This document shows positions 34,574-43,757 of a DNA stretch of 64,000 bases, piece after piece. This DNA is from an uncultured Bradyrhizobium sp. GTDB lineage: Bacteria > Pseudomonadota > Alphaproteobacteria > Rhizobiales > Xanthobacteraceae. The DNA is taken from NCBI RefSeq assembly GCF_936928535.1, contig NZ_CAKZHY010000056.1, positions 1 to 64,000 of the forward strand, given 5' to 3'. The translations under genes and the position numbers were made by a program. The notes below the pieces were generated by a model. That model saw only the letters and a list, made by a program, of their open reading frames with translations. It was not told the origin of the DNA and did not search any database. Every line of letters starts with the position of its first letter. Position 1 is the first letter of the stretch.

Positions 34574-36331
34574 TCACCCCTCGAACGCGTCGATTGACGC
34601 CTTGTTGCCGCGTGAGACCAGCGTCTCGTCCGGCACTGGCAGCTTCTCGCCCCGATCGCGGAAGCGATTGGTGATGGGATAGCGGCGGTCGCGGCCGAAA
34701 TTCTTGCGCGTCACCTTGACGCCGGGCGCGGCTTGGCGGCGCTTGTATTCGGCGACGTTGAGCAGATGGTCGATCCGGGTCACCGTCTCGCGGTCGAAAC
34801 CGGCGGCGATGATCTGGTCGAGCGGCTCCTCGCGTTCGACAAGACGCTCGAGGATCGCATCGAGCACGTCGTAGGGCGGCAGAGAATCCTGATCGGTCTG
34901 GTTCTCGCGCAGCTCCGCCGTCGGCGGGCGTGTGATGATGTCAGACGGGATCACCTCGCCCGTCGGTCCGAGCGCGCCGTCTGGTTTCCATGAATTGCGC
35001 AAGCTCGCGAGACGGAACACCTGCGTCTTGTAGATGTCCTTGATCGGATTGAAGCCGCCATTCATGTCGCCATAGAGCGTGGCATAGCCGACCGACATCT
35101 CCGACTTGTTGCCGGTCGTCACCACCATCAGCCCGGTCTTGTTGGAGATCGCCATCAGCAGCGTGCCGCGGGTGCGGGCCTGCAAGTTTTCCTCGGTGAT
35201 GTCAGGCGGCAGGTTCTTGAAGAGGCCGGACAAGATGGTCTCGAAGCCGTTCACCGCTTCGGCGATCGGCAACACCTCGTAGCGGATGCCGAGATGGCCG
35301 GCGAGCTCGCCGGCATCGGCAATCGAGTGAGCCGCCGTGTAGCGATACGGCAGCATCACGCCATGCACCTGGTCGACCCCGAGCGCATCGACCGCGATCG
35401 CGGCACACAGCGCGGAGTCGATGCCGCCGGAAATGCCGAGCAGCACGCCGGGAAAGCCGTTCTTGCTGACATAGTCGCGCAAGCCGAGCACGCAGGCCGC
35501 GTAATCGGCGCGGTCGCCTTCGGGCTGCTCCGCGATCGGACCGGTGCAGCGCCAGTCGCCGCCGGTCCTGGTGAAACGCAATGTGGTGATGCTCTCCGCG
35601 AACGCAGGCAGTTGCGCCGCGAGCGAGAGATCGCCGTTGAGCGCGAACGAGGCGCCGTCGAACACGAGCTCGTCCTGGCCGCCGACCTGATTGAGATAGA
35701 CCAGCGGCAAGCCGCTTTCGGTGACCCGCGCAACCGCCACCGACAGACGCACGTCGTTCTTGTCGCGGGCATAGGGCGAGCCGTTCGGCACCAGGATGAT
35801 CTCGGCGCCGGTCTCGGCCAGCGTCTCGACCAAATTCTCGTAATCCTCGGACTCTTCCAACCAGATGTCCTCGCAAATCGGCACGCCGATCCGCACGCCG
35901 CGCACCGTGACGGGACCGGACGCGGGGCCGCGCGAAAACAGCCGCTTCTCGTCGAACACGCCGTAATTCGGCAGATTGCACTTGAAGCGCAGCGCCGCAA
36001 TGCGCCCGCCATCGAGCAGCGCGCAGGCATTGTAGAGCTTGCCGTCCTCGACCCAGGGCGTGCCGATGAGCATGGCCGGACCGCCGTCGGCGGTCTCGCG
36101 CGCGAGCGCTTCGATCGCGGCGCGGCAGGCGGCCTGGAAGGCCGGCTTCTGCACCAGATCCTCCGGCGGATAGCCGGCGATGAACAATTCCGGAAACAGC
36201 ACGAGATCGGCGCTGTCGGCGATGGCGCGCGAGCGTGCGACGCGAGCCTTCGCCGCGTTGCCCTCGATATCGCCCATGGTCGGATTGAGCTGGGCGAGCG
36301 TGACCGCGAATGCGTTGAGACGTTCGGTCAT
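34574..36331 (-). CDS. nadE: Glutamine-hydrolysing NAD+ synthase
   Basis: A 585-residue two-domain enzyme. The N-terminal nitrilase-type glutaminase domain carries the Glu48-Lys117-Cys153 triad (LVLFPELFIAGYP; LRFKCNLPNYG; VPICEDIWLEE). The C-terminal synthase has the ATP P-loop LGISGGIDSALCAAIA. It converts deamido-NAD to NAD using glutamine. It is the last gene of the aroF-dgkA-nadE group, starting 16 bases after dgkA. Confidence 0.94.
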   Translation of the reverse strand: MTERLNAFAVTLAQLNPTMGDIEGNAAKARVARSRAIADSADLVLFPELFIAGYPPEDLVQKPAFQAACRAAIEALARETADGGPAMLIGTPWVEDGKLYNACALLDGGRIAALRFKCNLPNYGVFDEKRLFSRGPASGPVTVRGVRIGVPICEDIWLEESEDYENLVETLAETGAEIILVPNGSPYARDKNDVRLSVAVARVTESGLPLVYLNQVGGQDELVFDGASFALNGDLSLAAQLPAFAESITTLRFTRTGGDWRCTGPIAEQPEGDRADYAACVLGLRDYVSKNGFPGVLLGISGGIDSALCAAIAVDALGVDQVHGVMLPYRYTAAHSIADAGELAGHLGIRYEVLPIAEAVNGFETILSGLFKNLPPDITEENLQARTRGTLLMAISNKTGLMVVTTGNKSEMSVGYATLYGDMNGGFNPIKDIYKTQVFRLASLRNSWKPDGALGPTGEVIPSDIITRPPTAELRENQTDQDSLPPYDVLDAILERLVEREEPLDQIIAAGFDRETVTRIDHLLNVAEYKRRQAAPGVKVTRKNFGRDRRYPITNRFRDRGEKLPVPDETLVSRGNKASIDAFEG

Positions 36332-36347
36332 GGCCGCCGCCCTCGGG

Positions 36348-36701
36348 CTAGAGGAATCCCAATCGCTCGATGACGGCGATGATCCAGAATGCGCCGGCCA
36401 TCAGCAGCGCGACGCCAACTGCGGCCGAGCCCATGTCCTTGACCCGGCCGATCTGCTTGTCGTGATCCATGGTCAGGCGATCGGCGAGCTTCTCGATCGC
36501 CGTGTTCAGCAGCTCGACGACCAGCACGAACGCAACCGCACACACCAGCTCGACTGCCCGCATCGCGGTGGCGGCGACGAACCACGCCACCGGCAGCGAC
36601 AGGATCAGCGCAAAGACCTCCTCGCGGATGGCCTGCTCCGAACGGAACGCAAAGGCCATTCCGTTGCGGGAATTGATCGTCGCCTTCCAGATGCGCAGCA
36701 A
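36348..36701 (-). CDS. dgkA: Diacylglycerol kinase
   Basis: A 117-residue integral membrane kinase with the family core ELLNTAIEKLADRLTMDHDKQIGRVKDMGSAA split around the third helix, and three membrane segments. It recycles diacylglycerol released by lipid and glucan modification into phosphatidic acid. The start is a TTG four bases after the aroF stop; the first 14 residues (RIWKATINSRNG) align with the amphipathic N-terminus of E. coli DgkA, so a later ATG would be too short. Confidence 0.9.
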   Translation of the reverse strand: MLRIWKATINSRNGMAFAFRSEQAIREEVFALILSLPVAWFVAATAMRAVELVCAVAFVLVVELLNTAIEKLADRLTMDHDKQIGRVKDMGSAAVGVALLMAGAFWIIAVIERLGFL

Positions 36702-36705
36702 GGTC

Positions 36706-38094
36706 TTAGAGCCCCGCCGCGGCCGGAATCGGCCGAACCTTGCCGGCGCGTTCCTGCTTCAGCAGTTCGGCGACCAGGAAGGCCATATCGATGGATTGCT
36801 CCGCATTGAGACGGGGATCGCACACCGTGTGATAGCGGTCGTTGAGATCCTCGTCGGTGATGGCGCGGGCGCCGCCGATGCACTCGGTGACGTCCTGGCC
36901 CGTCATCTCCAGATGCACGCCGCCGGCATGGGTGCCTTCGGCGGCGTGGATGGTGAAGAACGACTTCACCTCCGACAGCACGCGATCGAACGGCCGCGTC
37001 TTGTAGCCCGTGGTCGAGGTGATGGTGTTGCCGTGCATCGGATCGCACGACCAGACCACCACCCTGCCCTCGCGCTTCACCGCGCGGATCAGGCCCGGCA
37101 GATGATCGGCGACCTTGTCGGAGCCGAAGCGGTTGATCAGCGTCAGCCGGCCGGGCTCGTTGTCGGGATTGAGCACGTCGATCAGCTTCAACAGCTCGTC
37201 GGGCTTCAGCGACGGGCCGCACTTCAACCCGATCGGGTTCTTGATGCCGCGGAAATATTCGACATGGCCATGATCGAGCTGGCGGGTACGGTCGCCGATC
37301 CAGATCATGTGGCCCGAGGTCGCATACCAGTCGCCGGTCGTGGAATCGACGCGGGTCATGGCCTGCTCGTAGCCGAGCAGCAGCGCCTCATGGCTGGTGT
37401 AGAAATCGGTGGCGCGCAGCTCCGGATGGCTTTCGAGATCGAGGCCGCAGGCGCGCATGAAGTTGAGCGCGTCCGAGATGCGGTCGGCCAGCTCCTTGTA
37501 GCGGCGGGACTGCGGTGAATCCTTCAGGAAGCCGAGCATCCACTCGTGCACGCTGCCGAGATTGGCGTAGCCGCCGGTCGCGAACGCGCGGAGCAGGTTC
37601 AGCGTCGCGGCCGACTGGCGATAGGCCATCAATTGGCGCTGCGGATCCGGTATGCGCGCTTCCTTGGTGAAGGCGATGTCGTTGACGATGTCGCCGCGAT
37701 AGCTCGGCAGCTCGACGCCACCAACCTTCTCGGTCGGCGATGAGCGCGGCTTGGCGAACTGGCCGGCGATGCGACCGACCTTCACCACCGGCACGGCGCC
37801 GGCATAGGTCAGCACGACAGCCATCTGCAGCAGCACGCGGAAGAAATCGCGGATGTTGTTGGCGCCATGCTCGGCAAAGCTCTCGGCGCAATCGCCGCCC
37901 TGCAGCAGGAAGGCGTCACCGGCCGCAACGCGAGCCAGTGCCTTCTTCAGGTTGCGCGCCTCGCCGGCGAAGACCAGCGGCGGAAAGGTTGCAAGCTGCG
38001 CCTCGACGTCGGCCAAAGCCTTGGCGTCGGGATAATCGGGCACCTGTAGCACCGGCTTGCTGCGCCAGGACTCGGGCGTCCACCGCTCGGACAT
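36706..38094 (-). CDS. Class II 3-deoxy-7-phosphoheptulonate (DAHP) synthase
   Basis: A 462-residue enzyme of the plant-like class II DAHP synthases, the first step of the shikimate pathway. Signature elements are [41 protein letters not shown] and [10 protein letters not shown]. The start at 38094 follows GGAGAG; 10 further upstream codons look non-coding. It leads the operon with dgkA and nadE. Some class II members act in phenazine or antibiotic pathways, but no such genes occur here. Confidence 0.93.
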   Translation of the reverse strand: MSERWTPESWRSKPVLQVPDYPDAKALADVEAQLATFPPLVFAGEARNLKKALARVAAGDAFLLQGGDCAESFAEHGANNIRDFFRVLLQMAVVLTYAGAVPVVKVGRIAGQFAKPRSSPTEKVGGVELPSYRGDIVNDIAFTKEARIPDPQRQLMAYRQSAATLNLLRAFATGGYANLGSVHEWMLGFLKDSPQSRRYKELADRISDALNFMRACGLDLESHPELRATDFYTSHEALLLGYEQAMTRVDSTTGDWYATSGHMIWIGDRTRQLDHGHVEYFRGIKNPIGLKCGPSLKPDELLKLIDVLNPDNEPGRLTLINRFGSDKVADHLPGLIRAVKREGRVVVWSCDPMHGNTITSTTGYKTRPFDRVLSEVKSFFTIHAAEGTHAGGVHLEMTGQDVTECIGGARAITDEDLNDRYHTVCDPRLNAEQSIDMAFLVAELLKQERAGKVRPIPAAAGL

Positions 38095-38276
38095 CGCAAT
38101 CTCTCCGTGAAGCGAAAAGTGCAACCTGATCTGTGGGTTGCGAGGGCCGCCTTATACACAGGCTGGCACGACACCGCCAGTTGTAAATCCATTTCGCAAG
38201 GCAAACCCTTGCGGGCAAAGCCGAATTCGCATTTGCTAGGGGGCGGCAGAGCAAACCCGGCAAGACAGCATCCACC

Positions 38277-39173
38277 ATGGACGCGCCACTGGACGACGCT
38301 TTCATCGACGAGATCAGCTTCCCGGCGACCGACGGGTATGCGCTATCAGGCACGCTGTTCCTGCCGCGCGGCGCCAAGCGCCAAGCCGTCCTGATCAATT
38401 CGGCGACCGCCGTCCCGCGCAAGATCTACAAGGGCTTCGCCTCCTACCTCGCCCATCGCGGCTGCGCGGTGCTCACTTATGATTATCGCGGCATCGGCGA
38501 CTCCCGCCTGCCGGCGATGGTCGGCTACAACCAGCCGAAATCGCTGGTCGGCTTCAAGGCCTCGATGTCGGACTGGGCCGCGCTTGATGTCACCGCGGCA
38601 GTGCGCTGGATGCGCGAGCGCTATCATGGCCTGCCGCTCGCCTACATCGGCCATTCCTTCGGAGGTCAGGCGCTCGGGCTGATCGAGAACAACAGCGAGA
38701 TTTCGCGCGCGGCGTTCGTGGCCTCGCAGGCCGCGACCTGGCGACTGATGACCTCGCCGGAAAGATATCGCGTCTTCGCCTTCATGAATTTCGTCGGCGT
38801 GCCGCTGGTCCACGCACTCGGCTACGCGCCAGGCTGGGTCGGCATCGGCGAGGATTTGCCCAAGGGCGTGTTCCTGCAATGGGCCGATTGGGTTTCGAGC
38901 CCGCGCTATCTGTTCGATTCAAAATTGCCGGCGCTGGAGAACTTTGCCAGGTTCAAAGGCGAGCTGCGCGCGCTCTGCTTCTCCGACGATCCCTGGGCAA
39001 CGCGACCAGCCGTCGAGCTGCTCGCGTCGGGCTTCAGCGGCATCAAGCCGGAGGTGCTGACCGTCAACCCGTCTGATGTCGGCGCCAAGGCGATCGGCCA
39101 TTTCGGCTTCTTCCGCCCCGAACACCGCGACACGCTGTGGCGCGGGGTTGCGGAATGGATCCAGGGGGAGTGA
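38277..39173 (+). CDS. Alpha/beta hydrolase
   Basis: A 298-residue cytoplasmic alpha/beta-hydrolase with an oxyanion region (LINSATAVPRKIYKGFASYL) and the nucleophile elbow GHSFGGQA. The family includes the COG4757 proteins (predicted esterases). The typical acid and His residues are harder to place; His appears in KAIGHFGFFRPEH near the C-terminus, which is the expected place. Function unknown, probably an esterase or thioesterase. A separate transcript, divergent from the aroF operon. Confidence 0.85.
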   Translation: MDAPLDDAFIDEISFPATDGYALSGTLFLPRGAKRQAVLINSATAVPRKIYKGFASYLAHRGCAVLTYDYRGIGDSRLPAMVGYNQPKSLVGFKASMSDWAALDVTAAVRWMRERYHGLPLAYIGHSFGGQALGLIENNSEISRAAFVASQAATWRLMTSPERYRVFAFMNFVGVPLVHALGYAPGWVGIGEDLPKGVFLQWADWVSSPRYLFDSKLPALENFARFKGELRALCFSDDPWATRPAVELLASGFSGIKPEVLTVNPSDVGAKAIGHFGFFRPEHRDTLWRGVAEWIQGE

Positions 39174-39319
39174 GCGTCACGCCTTGTTGAAGGGAGCCGC
39201 CACCTTCCCGTCACCAATCACGGTGAAACTGATGTCCACCGTCGCCGTATGTCAGCCGTCACATCGTCGGCAACACGATTGATCGCGTTCGCCGCATGTC
39301 GGACGCGGCGAGGAGTTTC

Positions 39320-40111
39320 ATGCAAGATCCCACCAAGAGCGGCATTCTCAGCGAGAGCAAGGTCCCCGAAGTCACGCTCGGCTTCTGGATCATCAAGATC
39401 GCGGCGACCACGCTGGGCGAGACCGGCGGCGACACCGTCACCATGACGCTCAACTGGGGCTACTTTGCGGGCACGTGCCTGTTCCTGGCGGCGATGATCG
39501 TCCTGGTCGCCGCGCAAATCCGCGCAAGCAGATTCCACCCGGCGCTGTACTGGGCGACGATCGTGGCTTCGACCACCTTCGGCACAACCATGGCCGACTT
39601 TGCCGACCGCTCGCTCGGCATCGGCTACACCGGCGGCGCAACGCTGTTGCTCGCTTGTCTCGTGCTGGTGCTCGGCCTCTGGTATCGCTCGGAGGGAACG
39701 ATCTCGGTCAATAGCGTCAGCACGCCGCGCGTCGAAGCCTTTTATTGGGGCGCGATCACCTTCTCGCAGACGCTGGGCACCGCGCTCGGCGACTGGATCG
39801 CCGACACCGGCGATATGGGTTATCGCGGCGGCGCATTGATCTTCGCCGCGGCGCTTGCCGTCGTTGCAGGGTTCTACTTCTGGACCCGCGTTTCTCGCGT
39901 GACCCTGTTCTGGGCCGCCTTCATCCTGACGCGTCCGCTGGGCGCAACGGTCGGCGATTTCCTCGACAAGCCGCTCGATCATGGCGGACTAGCCTTGAGC
40001 CGGCCGCTGGCGTCCGCCGTGATCGCGGCATTCATGGTGGTTTGCCTGCTGCTGATCCCGCAACGCGCGGGACAGCATCCGGGCGAGAACCAGGCAGCCG
40101 AGCGCGCCTAG
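39320..40111 (+). CDS. COG4705-type membrane protein with four internal repeats
   Basis: A 263-residue polytopic protein. The same core occurs four times, at about residues 22-48, 77-103, 142-168 and 197-223: an aromatic-Trp pair, a hydrophobic stretch, then Gly and, five residues on, Asp (G33/D38, G88/D93, G153/D158, G208/D213). Each repeat is followed by another hydrophobic helix, so eight helices in fourfold quasi-repeat are likely. The chosen ATG has AGGAG five bases upstream; an earlier ATG at 39296 lacks one. The pattern suggests a channel or transporter with intramembrane Asp residues, but no function is known. The stop codon is shared with the convergent gene. Confidence 0.8.
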   Translation: MQDPTKSGILSESKVPEVTLGFWIIKIAATTLGETGGDTVTMTLNWGYFAGTCLFLAAMIVLVAAQIRASRFHPALYWATIVASTTFGTTMADFADRSLGIGYTGGATLLLACLVLVLGLWYRSEGTISVNSVSTPRVEAFYWGAITFSQTLGTALGDWIADTGDMGYRGGALIFAAALAVVAGFYFWTRVSRVTLFWAAFILTRPLGATVGDFLDKPLDHGGLALSRPLASAVIAAFMVVCLLLIPQRAGQHPGENQAAERA

Positions 40112-40371
40112 CGGATAATCGTCGTCAGCGACGAGTAGCGCTTGTTCGGCTTGGCTTCAGCCGCCGAGAACTGCGCAAATGCGTCGCTGACCCTGGTCGC
40201 CGGCGGCGTGTCGCCCTTGAAGCGGAATTCCTGCGGCTTCGGCGCGTAGAAGCTGGCGCTGTAATAGGAATCGTCGAAGCGCGCCTCGCCGACCCCGAAC
40301 CATGCGTCGCACGCAAACAGGAGCGCATAGACCCCCACGACTGCAGCGACGACCTCCTTGAGAACTGACAT
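40108..40371 (-). CDS. Small membrane-anchored hypothetical protein
   Basis: An 87-residue protein with one N-terminal hydrophobic helix (VVAAVVGVYALLFACDAWFG), then a polar region with many aromatic residues (DDSYYSASFYAPKPQEFRF). It is probably anchored in the inner membrane with a periplasmic tail. Family not recognised. The start at 40371 follows AGGGCATC; upstream in-frame sequence lacks coding character. Its stop codon pairs with that of the convergent COG4705-type gene on the palindrome CTAG. Confidence 0.65.
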   Translation of the reverse strand: MSVLKEVVAAVVGVYALLFACDAWFGVGEARFDDSYYSASFYAPKPQEFRFKGDTPPATRVSDAFAQFSAAEAKPNKRYSSLTTIIR

Positions 40372-40495
40372 GTTGATGCCCTGCCCTTTTGCGGCAGAAT
40401 GCAGGTCGGTTCCAAAACTCTGGTTTAAGCTGCCGCGCTTCTTCTCTGCAGGGTTTGCCGCACCTGAGCGGACTCCAGACAATTTTATCGATCTC

Positions 40496-40533
40496 AAAAA
40501 GAGCCCGCCTGATCGGGCGGATCAGGCGGGCTC
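40496..40533 (-). terminator. Rho-independent terminator of the aldehyde dehydrogenase gene
   Basis: A perfect 14-bp stem GAGCCCGCCTGATC / GATCAGGCGGGCTC with a five-base loop. On the minus strand it is followed by a TTTTT run (AAAAA at 40496-40500 on the plus strand). It starts 25 bases past the aldehyde dehydrogenase stop. Confidence 0.9.
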
Positions 40534-40557
40534 CAGGGTTTGGCCGCTCGGGAGGTA

Positions 40558-42045
40558 TCAGACGGCCAAGTTCATCCAGAGGGCCTTGGGCTCGGTGAAA
40601 TTGTCGAGCGCGGCGGTGCCGTGCTCACGGCCGAGGCCGGAATCGCGCTCGCCGCCCCAAGGCAGCCGCACGTCGGTATAGCCATAGGTGTTCATCCAGA
40701 CCGTGCCGGCCCGCGCCCGCTTGACGAAGCGCTGCAGCTTGCCGACATCGCGGCTCCAGACGCCGGCGGCAAGGCTGTAGGCCGTGCCGTTAGCGATCCG
40801 TAAAGCATCGGCCTCGTCGGTGAACTTGATGACGCTGACGACCGGCCCGAAGATTTCCTCCTGCGAAATCCGCATCTCGTGCGCAACGTCGGCGAACACG
40901 GTCGGGCTGATGAAATAACCGCGCTCGCTGACCCTCTCGCCACCGGTGACGAGCCTTGCCCCTTCCTTCTGGCCGATCTCGACATAGTCGAGAATCGACT
41001 TCATCTGCTTCTCGGAAATGACGGGCCCGAGCGCGGTCTTGCGATCGAGCGGATCGCCGATCCTGATCGACTTCGCGCGCGCGGCGAGGCGCTCGACGAC
41101 CTCGTCATAGGCCTTTGCCTGCACCAGCACGCGCGAGCCGGCCGAGCAGACCTGGCCCGCATTGAAGAAGATGCCGGAGGCCGCAGCCTTGCTGGCGGCT
41201 TCAAGATCGGCGTCATCAAAGATGACGTTGGCCGACTTGCCGCCAAGCTCGAGCGAGACGCGTTTGAAGTTGCTCGCCGCGCCCTTCATGATTCCGCGCC
41301 CCACACCCGGCGACCCCGTGAAGGTGACCTTGTCTACGTCCGGGTGGTTGACCAGCGCGTCGCCGACGACACGACCCGGCCCCGTGACGACATTGAAGAC
41401 ACCCGCCGGCAGGCCGGCTTCGAGCGCGAGCTCGGCGATGCGCAGCGCCGACAGCGAGGTCAGCTCGGCCGGCTTCATCACGATGGTGCAGCCGCAGGCG
41501 AGCGCCGGGGCGAGCTTCCACATGCCGATCATCAACGGGAAATTCCACGGCACGATCGCCGCGACCACGCCGACCGGCTCGCGCATGGTGTAGGTCAGGG
41601 CATCGTCGCGCACCGGCACGACATCGCCGGTGATCTTGTCGGCCCAGCCGGCATAGTAGGTCAGCGTGTCCAGAGCGGCCGGAAAGTCCTGGCGCGTCGT
41701 CGCTGAGATCGGCTTGCCGGCATCGATCGATTCCAGCTCGATGATCTCATCGGCGTTGCGCTTGAGCAGCTCCGCCCAGCGCATCAATATCTGGCCGCGC
41801 TCGGAGGCGCGCATCGTGCGCCACGGACCTTCGAAGGCGCGGCGGGCCGCGGCCACGGCGATCTCGACATCAGCCTCGCCGCCCTCGGCGATGGTGGCGA
41901 TGACCTGCCCGGTCGCAGGATTGAGGGACTTGAAGGTGCGGCCGGAACTCGCGGGCACGCGGCGCCCGTCAATAAGCAGATGCTGCGGCCGGGCCATGAA
42001 CTCAGTGGCCGGCGAACACACAAAGTCATATGCAACAGACATCAT
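40558..42045 (-). CDS. Aldehyde dehydrogenase (NAD(P)+-dependent)
   Basis: A 495-residue ALDH superfamily enzyme. The catalytic Cys300 is in FFNAGQVCSAGSR, the general-base Glu266 in VSLELGGKSANV and the oxyanion Asn168 in VPWNFPLM; the cofactor segment FTGSPGVG is present. It oxidises an aldehyde to the acid; betaine- or phenylacetaldehyde-type relatives are closest by eye, but the substrate is unknown. AGGAGG lies four bases before the first of two ATGs. A FadR/GntR-like operator is immediately upstream and the divergent gene encodes a ModE-like regulator. Confidence 0.92.
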   Translation of the reverse strand: MMSVAYDFVCSPATEFMARPQHLLIDGRRVPASSGRTFKSLNPATGQVIATIAEGGEADVEIAVAAARRAFEGPWRTMRASERGQILMRWAELLKRNADEIIELESIDAGKPISATTRQDFPAALDTLTYYAGWADKITGDVVPVRDDALTYTMREPVGVVAAIVPWNFPLMIGMWKLAPALACGCTIVMKPAELTSLSALRIAELALEAGLPAGVFNVVTGPGRVVGDALVNHPDVDKVTFTGSPGVGRGIMKGAASNFKRVSLELGGKSANVIFDDADLEAASKAAASGIFFNAGQVCSAGSRVLVQAKAYDEVVERLAARAKSIRIGDPLDRKTALGPVISEKQMKSILDYVEIGQKEGARLVTGGERVSERGYFISPTVFADVAHEMRISQEEIFGPVVSVIKFTDEADALRIANGTAYSLAAGVWSRDVGKLQRFVKRARAGTVWMNTYGYTDVRLPWGGERDSGLGREHGTAALDNFTEPKALWMNLAV

Positions 42046-42056
42046 ATTTCCTCCTG

Positions 42057-42072
42057 ATCTGGTATGCCAGAT
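42057..42072. promoter_or_regulatory. Inverted repeat ATCTGG-tatg-CCAGAT, candidate operator
   Basis: Perfect 6-bp arms (9-bp arms with one mismatch, from CTGATCTGG to CCAGATTAG), about 12 bp upstream of the aldehyde dehydrogenase start and overlapping the likely promoter or leader. TGGTATGCCA resembles the TGGTnnnCCA core recognised by GntR/FadR-type regulators. The nearby divergent gene is ModE-like, so the cognate regulator is uncertain. Confidence 0.5.
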
Positions 42073-42155
42073 TAGGCACGTAGGTAGCCGAGTAAATATG
42101 ATATGGTTTGCCGATGGCCGCTCTGCATATGAAGCGAAGTTCATAAGGATCTGCG

Positions 42156-43238
42156 ATGCTTCAGGTTGAGATCGAGGCCGTCTGGCGATTTCGCCGCGAG
42201 GGCAATCCGCGCACTGCGGTCGTCATGCTCAACGTACTCAACGAAATCAGGAAGACCGGGAAGATCACGAGCGCGGCCAGCGATGCCCACCTCTCTTACC
42301 GGCATGTCTGGAATCTGATCGAGCAATGGTCGGAGTTCTTCGGAACGCCACTGGTGGAAACCCAGCGCGGCAAGGGCTCGAAGCTGACGCCGTTCGGCGA
42401 GCGGCTGGTGTGGGCGGGCGAGCGCATGCAGGCGCGGCTCGGACCGCAGCTGGAAAACCTCGCGCAGGAGCTTGCAAGCGAGATCAAGCCGTTCCTGGAG
42501 CAGCGCCCCTCCGTGATCCGCGTCCACGCCAGCCACGGCTTTGCGGTGGCAAAGCTGCGCGAATTCCTCGACCGCGAGCCCGGCATCGGCGTCGACCTGC
42601 GCTATGTCAGCAACCAGCACTCGCTGGTGTCGCTGGCGCAGGGCGCTTGCGACCTCTCCGGCCTGCATCTGCCGCACGGCGCGCTGCGCGCCCAGGGCAT
42701 CAAGGCCGCGCGCGAGTGGCTCGACCCGCGCGAGGATCGCATCATCAGCTTTGTGACGCGCGAGATGGGCCTGATGGTCGCACGCGGCAATCCGCTGCGC
42801 ATTGCCTCACTCCATGACCTCACCAAGCCAAACGCCCGCTTCGTCAACCGCGATCACGATTCCGGCACGCGCCTGCTGTTCGATCAATTGCTCACCGCCC
42901 ACGGCATCGACGAGAGCAAGATCAACGGCGCCCAGCAGATCGAATTCACCCACGCCGCGGTTGCGGCCTATGTCGCAAGCGGCATGGCCGATGTCTGCTT
43001 CGGCGTCGAGGCGGCCGCCCGCCAGTTCGGCCTCGACTTCATCCGCATCCTCACCGAGGATTATTTCTTCGTCTGCAAGCGCGCCTTCCTCGAGACCGAG
43101 CCGATGCGGCGCATCCTCGACATCATCCGCAGCCACGATTTCCGCGCGGCTATCGCCACCCTGCCCGGCTACACCGCATCCGACACCGGCGAAGTGACAG
43201 GCGTGAAGGCATTCCTGGAGTTGCACGCCGTACGGTGA
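42156..43238 (+). CDS. ModE-like HTH regulator fused to a periplasmic-binding-like domain
   Basis: A 360-residue regulator. The N-terminal winged helix (about 1-110: MLNVLNEIRKTGKITSAASDAHLSYRHVWNLIEQWS, LTPFGERLV) is of the LysR/ModE kind. The rest is a ligand-binding domain with the anion-binding-protein look (FVNRDHDSGTRLLFDQLL; GMADVCFGVEAAARQFGLDF), as in molybdate/tungstate-type PBP_like sensors. It is divergent from the aldehyde dehydrogenase with a 110-bp shared promoter region and may control it. It may bind an oxyanion or small organic ligand. Not DNA-binding domain alone, and no transporter adjoins it. Confidence 0.82.
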   Translation: MLQVEIEAVWRFRREGNPRTAVVMLNVLNEIRKTGKITSAASDAHLSYRHVWNLIEQWSEFFGTPLVETQRGKGSKLTPFGERLVWAGERMQARLGPQLENLAQELASEIKPFLEQRPSVIRVHASHGFAVAKLREFLDREPGIGVDLRYVSNQHSLVSLAQGACDLSGLHLPHGALRAQGIKAAREWLDPREDRIISFVTREMGLMVARGNPLRIASLHDLTKPNARFVNRDHDSGTRLLFDQLLTAHGIDESKINGAQQIEFTHAAVAAYVASGMADVCFGVEAAARQFGLDFIRILTEDYFFVCKRAFLETEPMRRILDIIRSHDFRAAIATLPGYTASDTGEVTGVKAFLELHAVR

Positions 43239-43308
43239 TGCGGATGCCGCCTTGTTCGCGACGGGCAAGAATGGCAATCTCGGTTTAGAGTCATTCAAGA
43301 GAGCCATC

Positions 43309-43683
43309 ATGTCGCGCGCAAGCGCCAGATCGTTGCCCCAGCTCAGCCTTCGCATCGACATCGACAGCGAGGATCGGATCGGGCCGGGCAAGATCGAGCT
43401 GCTGGAGCAGATCCGCGATCAAGGCTCGATTTCGGCGGCCGGCCGTGCCATGGACATGTCGTACAAGCGCGCCTGGGATCTCGTCGACGAGATCAACCGC
43501 ATCTGCGGACATCCCGCGGTCGAGCCTCAGGCCGGCGGCAAGAACGGCGGCGGCGCGATGCTCACCCCGTTCGGCGAAAAGCTCGTGGCGCGATACCGCA
43601 AGATCGAGCGCGACGCCGCACGCGCCGTGCACAAGGATCTTGAAGCGCTGAGGAGCGACATCGCCCGTTCCCGCAAGTCGTGA
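43309..43683 (+). CDS. ModE N-terminal-like winged-helix protein
   Basis: A 124-residue DNA-binding protein equal to the N-terminal half of ModE (LSLRIDIDSEDRIGPGKIELLEQI; ISAAGRAMDMSYKRAWDLVDEIN; AMLTPFGEKLV). It has no molybdate-binding TOBE domains, so it cannot sense molybdate by itself in the ModE manner. It follows the ModE-PBP gene by 70 bp on the same strand. A start at 43309 is used, after AAGAGAG. Confidence 0.85.
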   Translation: MSRASARSLPQLSLRIDIDSEDRIGPGKIELLEQIRDQGSISAAGRAMDMSYKRAWDLVDEINRICGHPAVEPQAGGKNGGGAMLTPFGEKLVARYRKIERDAARAVHKDLEALRSDIARSRKS

Positions 43684-43757
43684 CCGGAAGGGCGATACCT
43701 TAGCTGCGCGCGCTCGCGAGCAGACTGGCGGAGCAGTTGTTCTCGAGTCAGCAAGCT

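Noticed and set aside
42156..43683. Molybdate uptake (mod) operon controlled by ModE
   Set aside because: There are no modA, modB or modC genes, and the second ModE-like protein lacks molybdate-binding domains.
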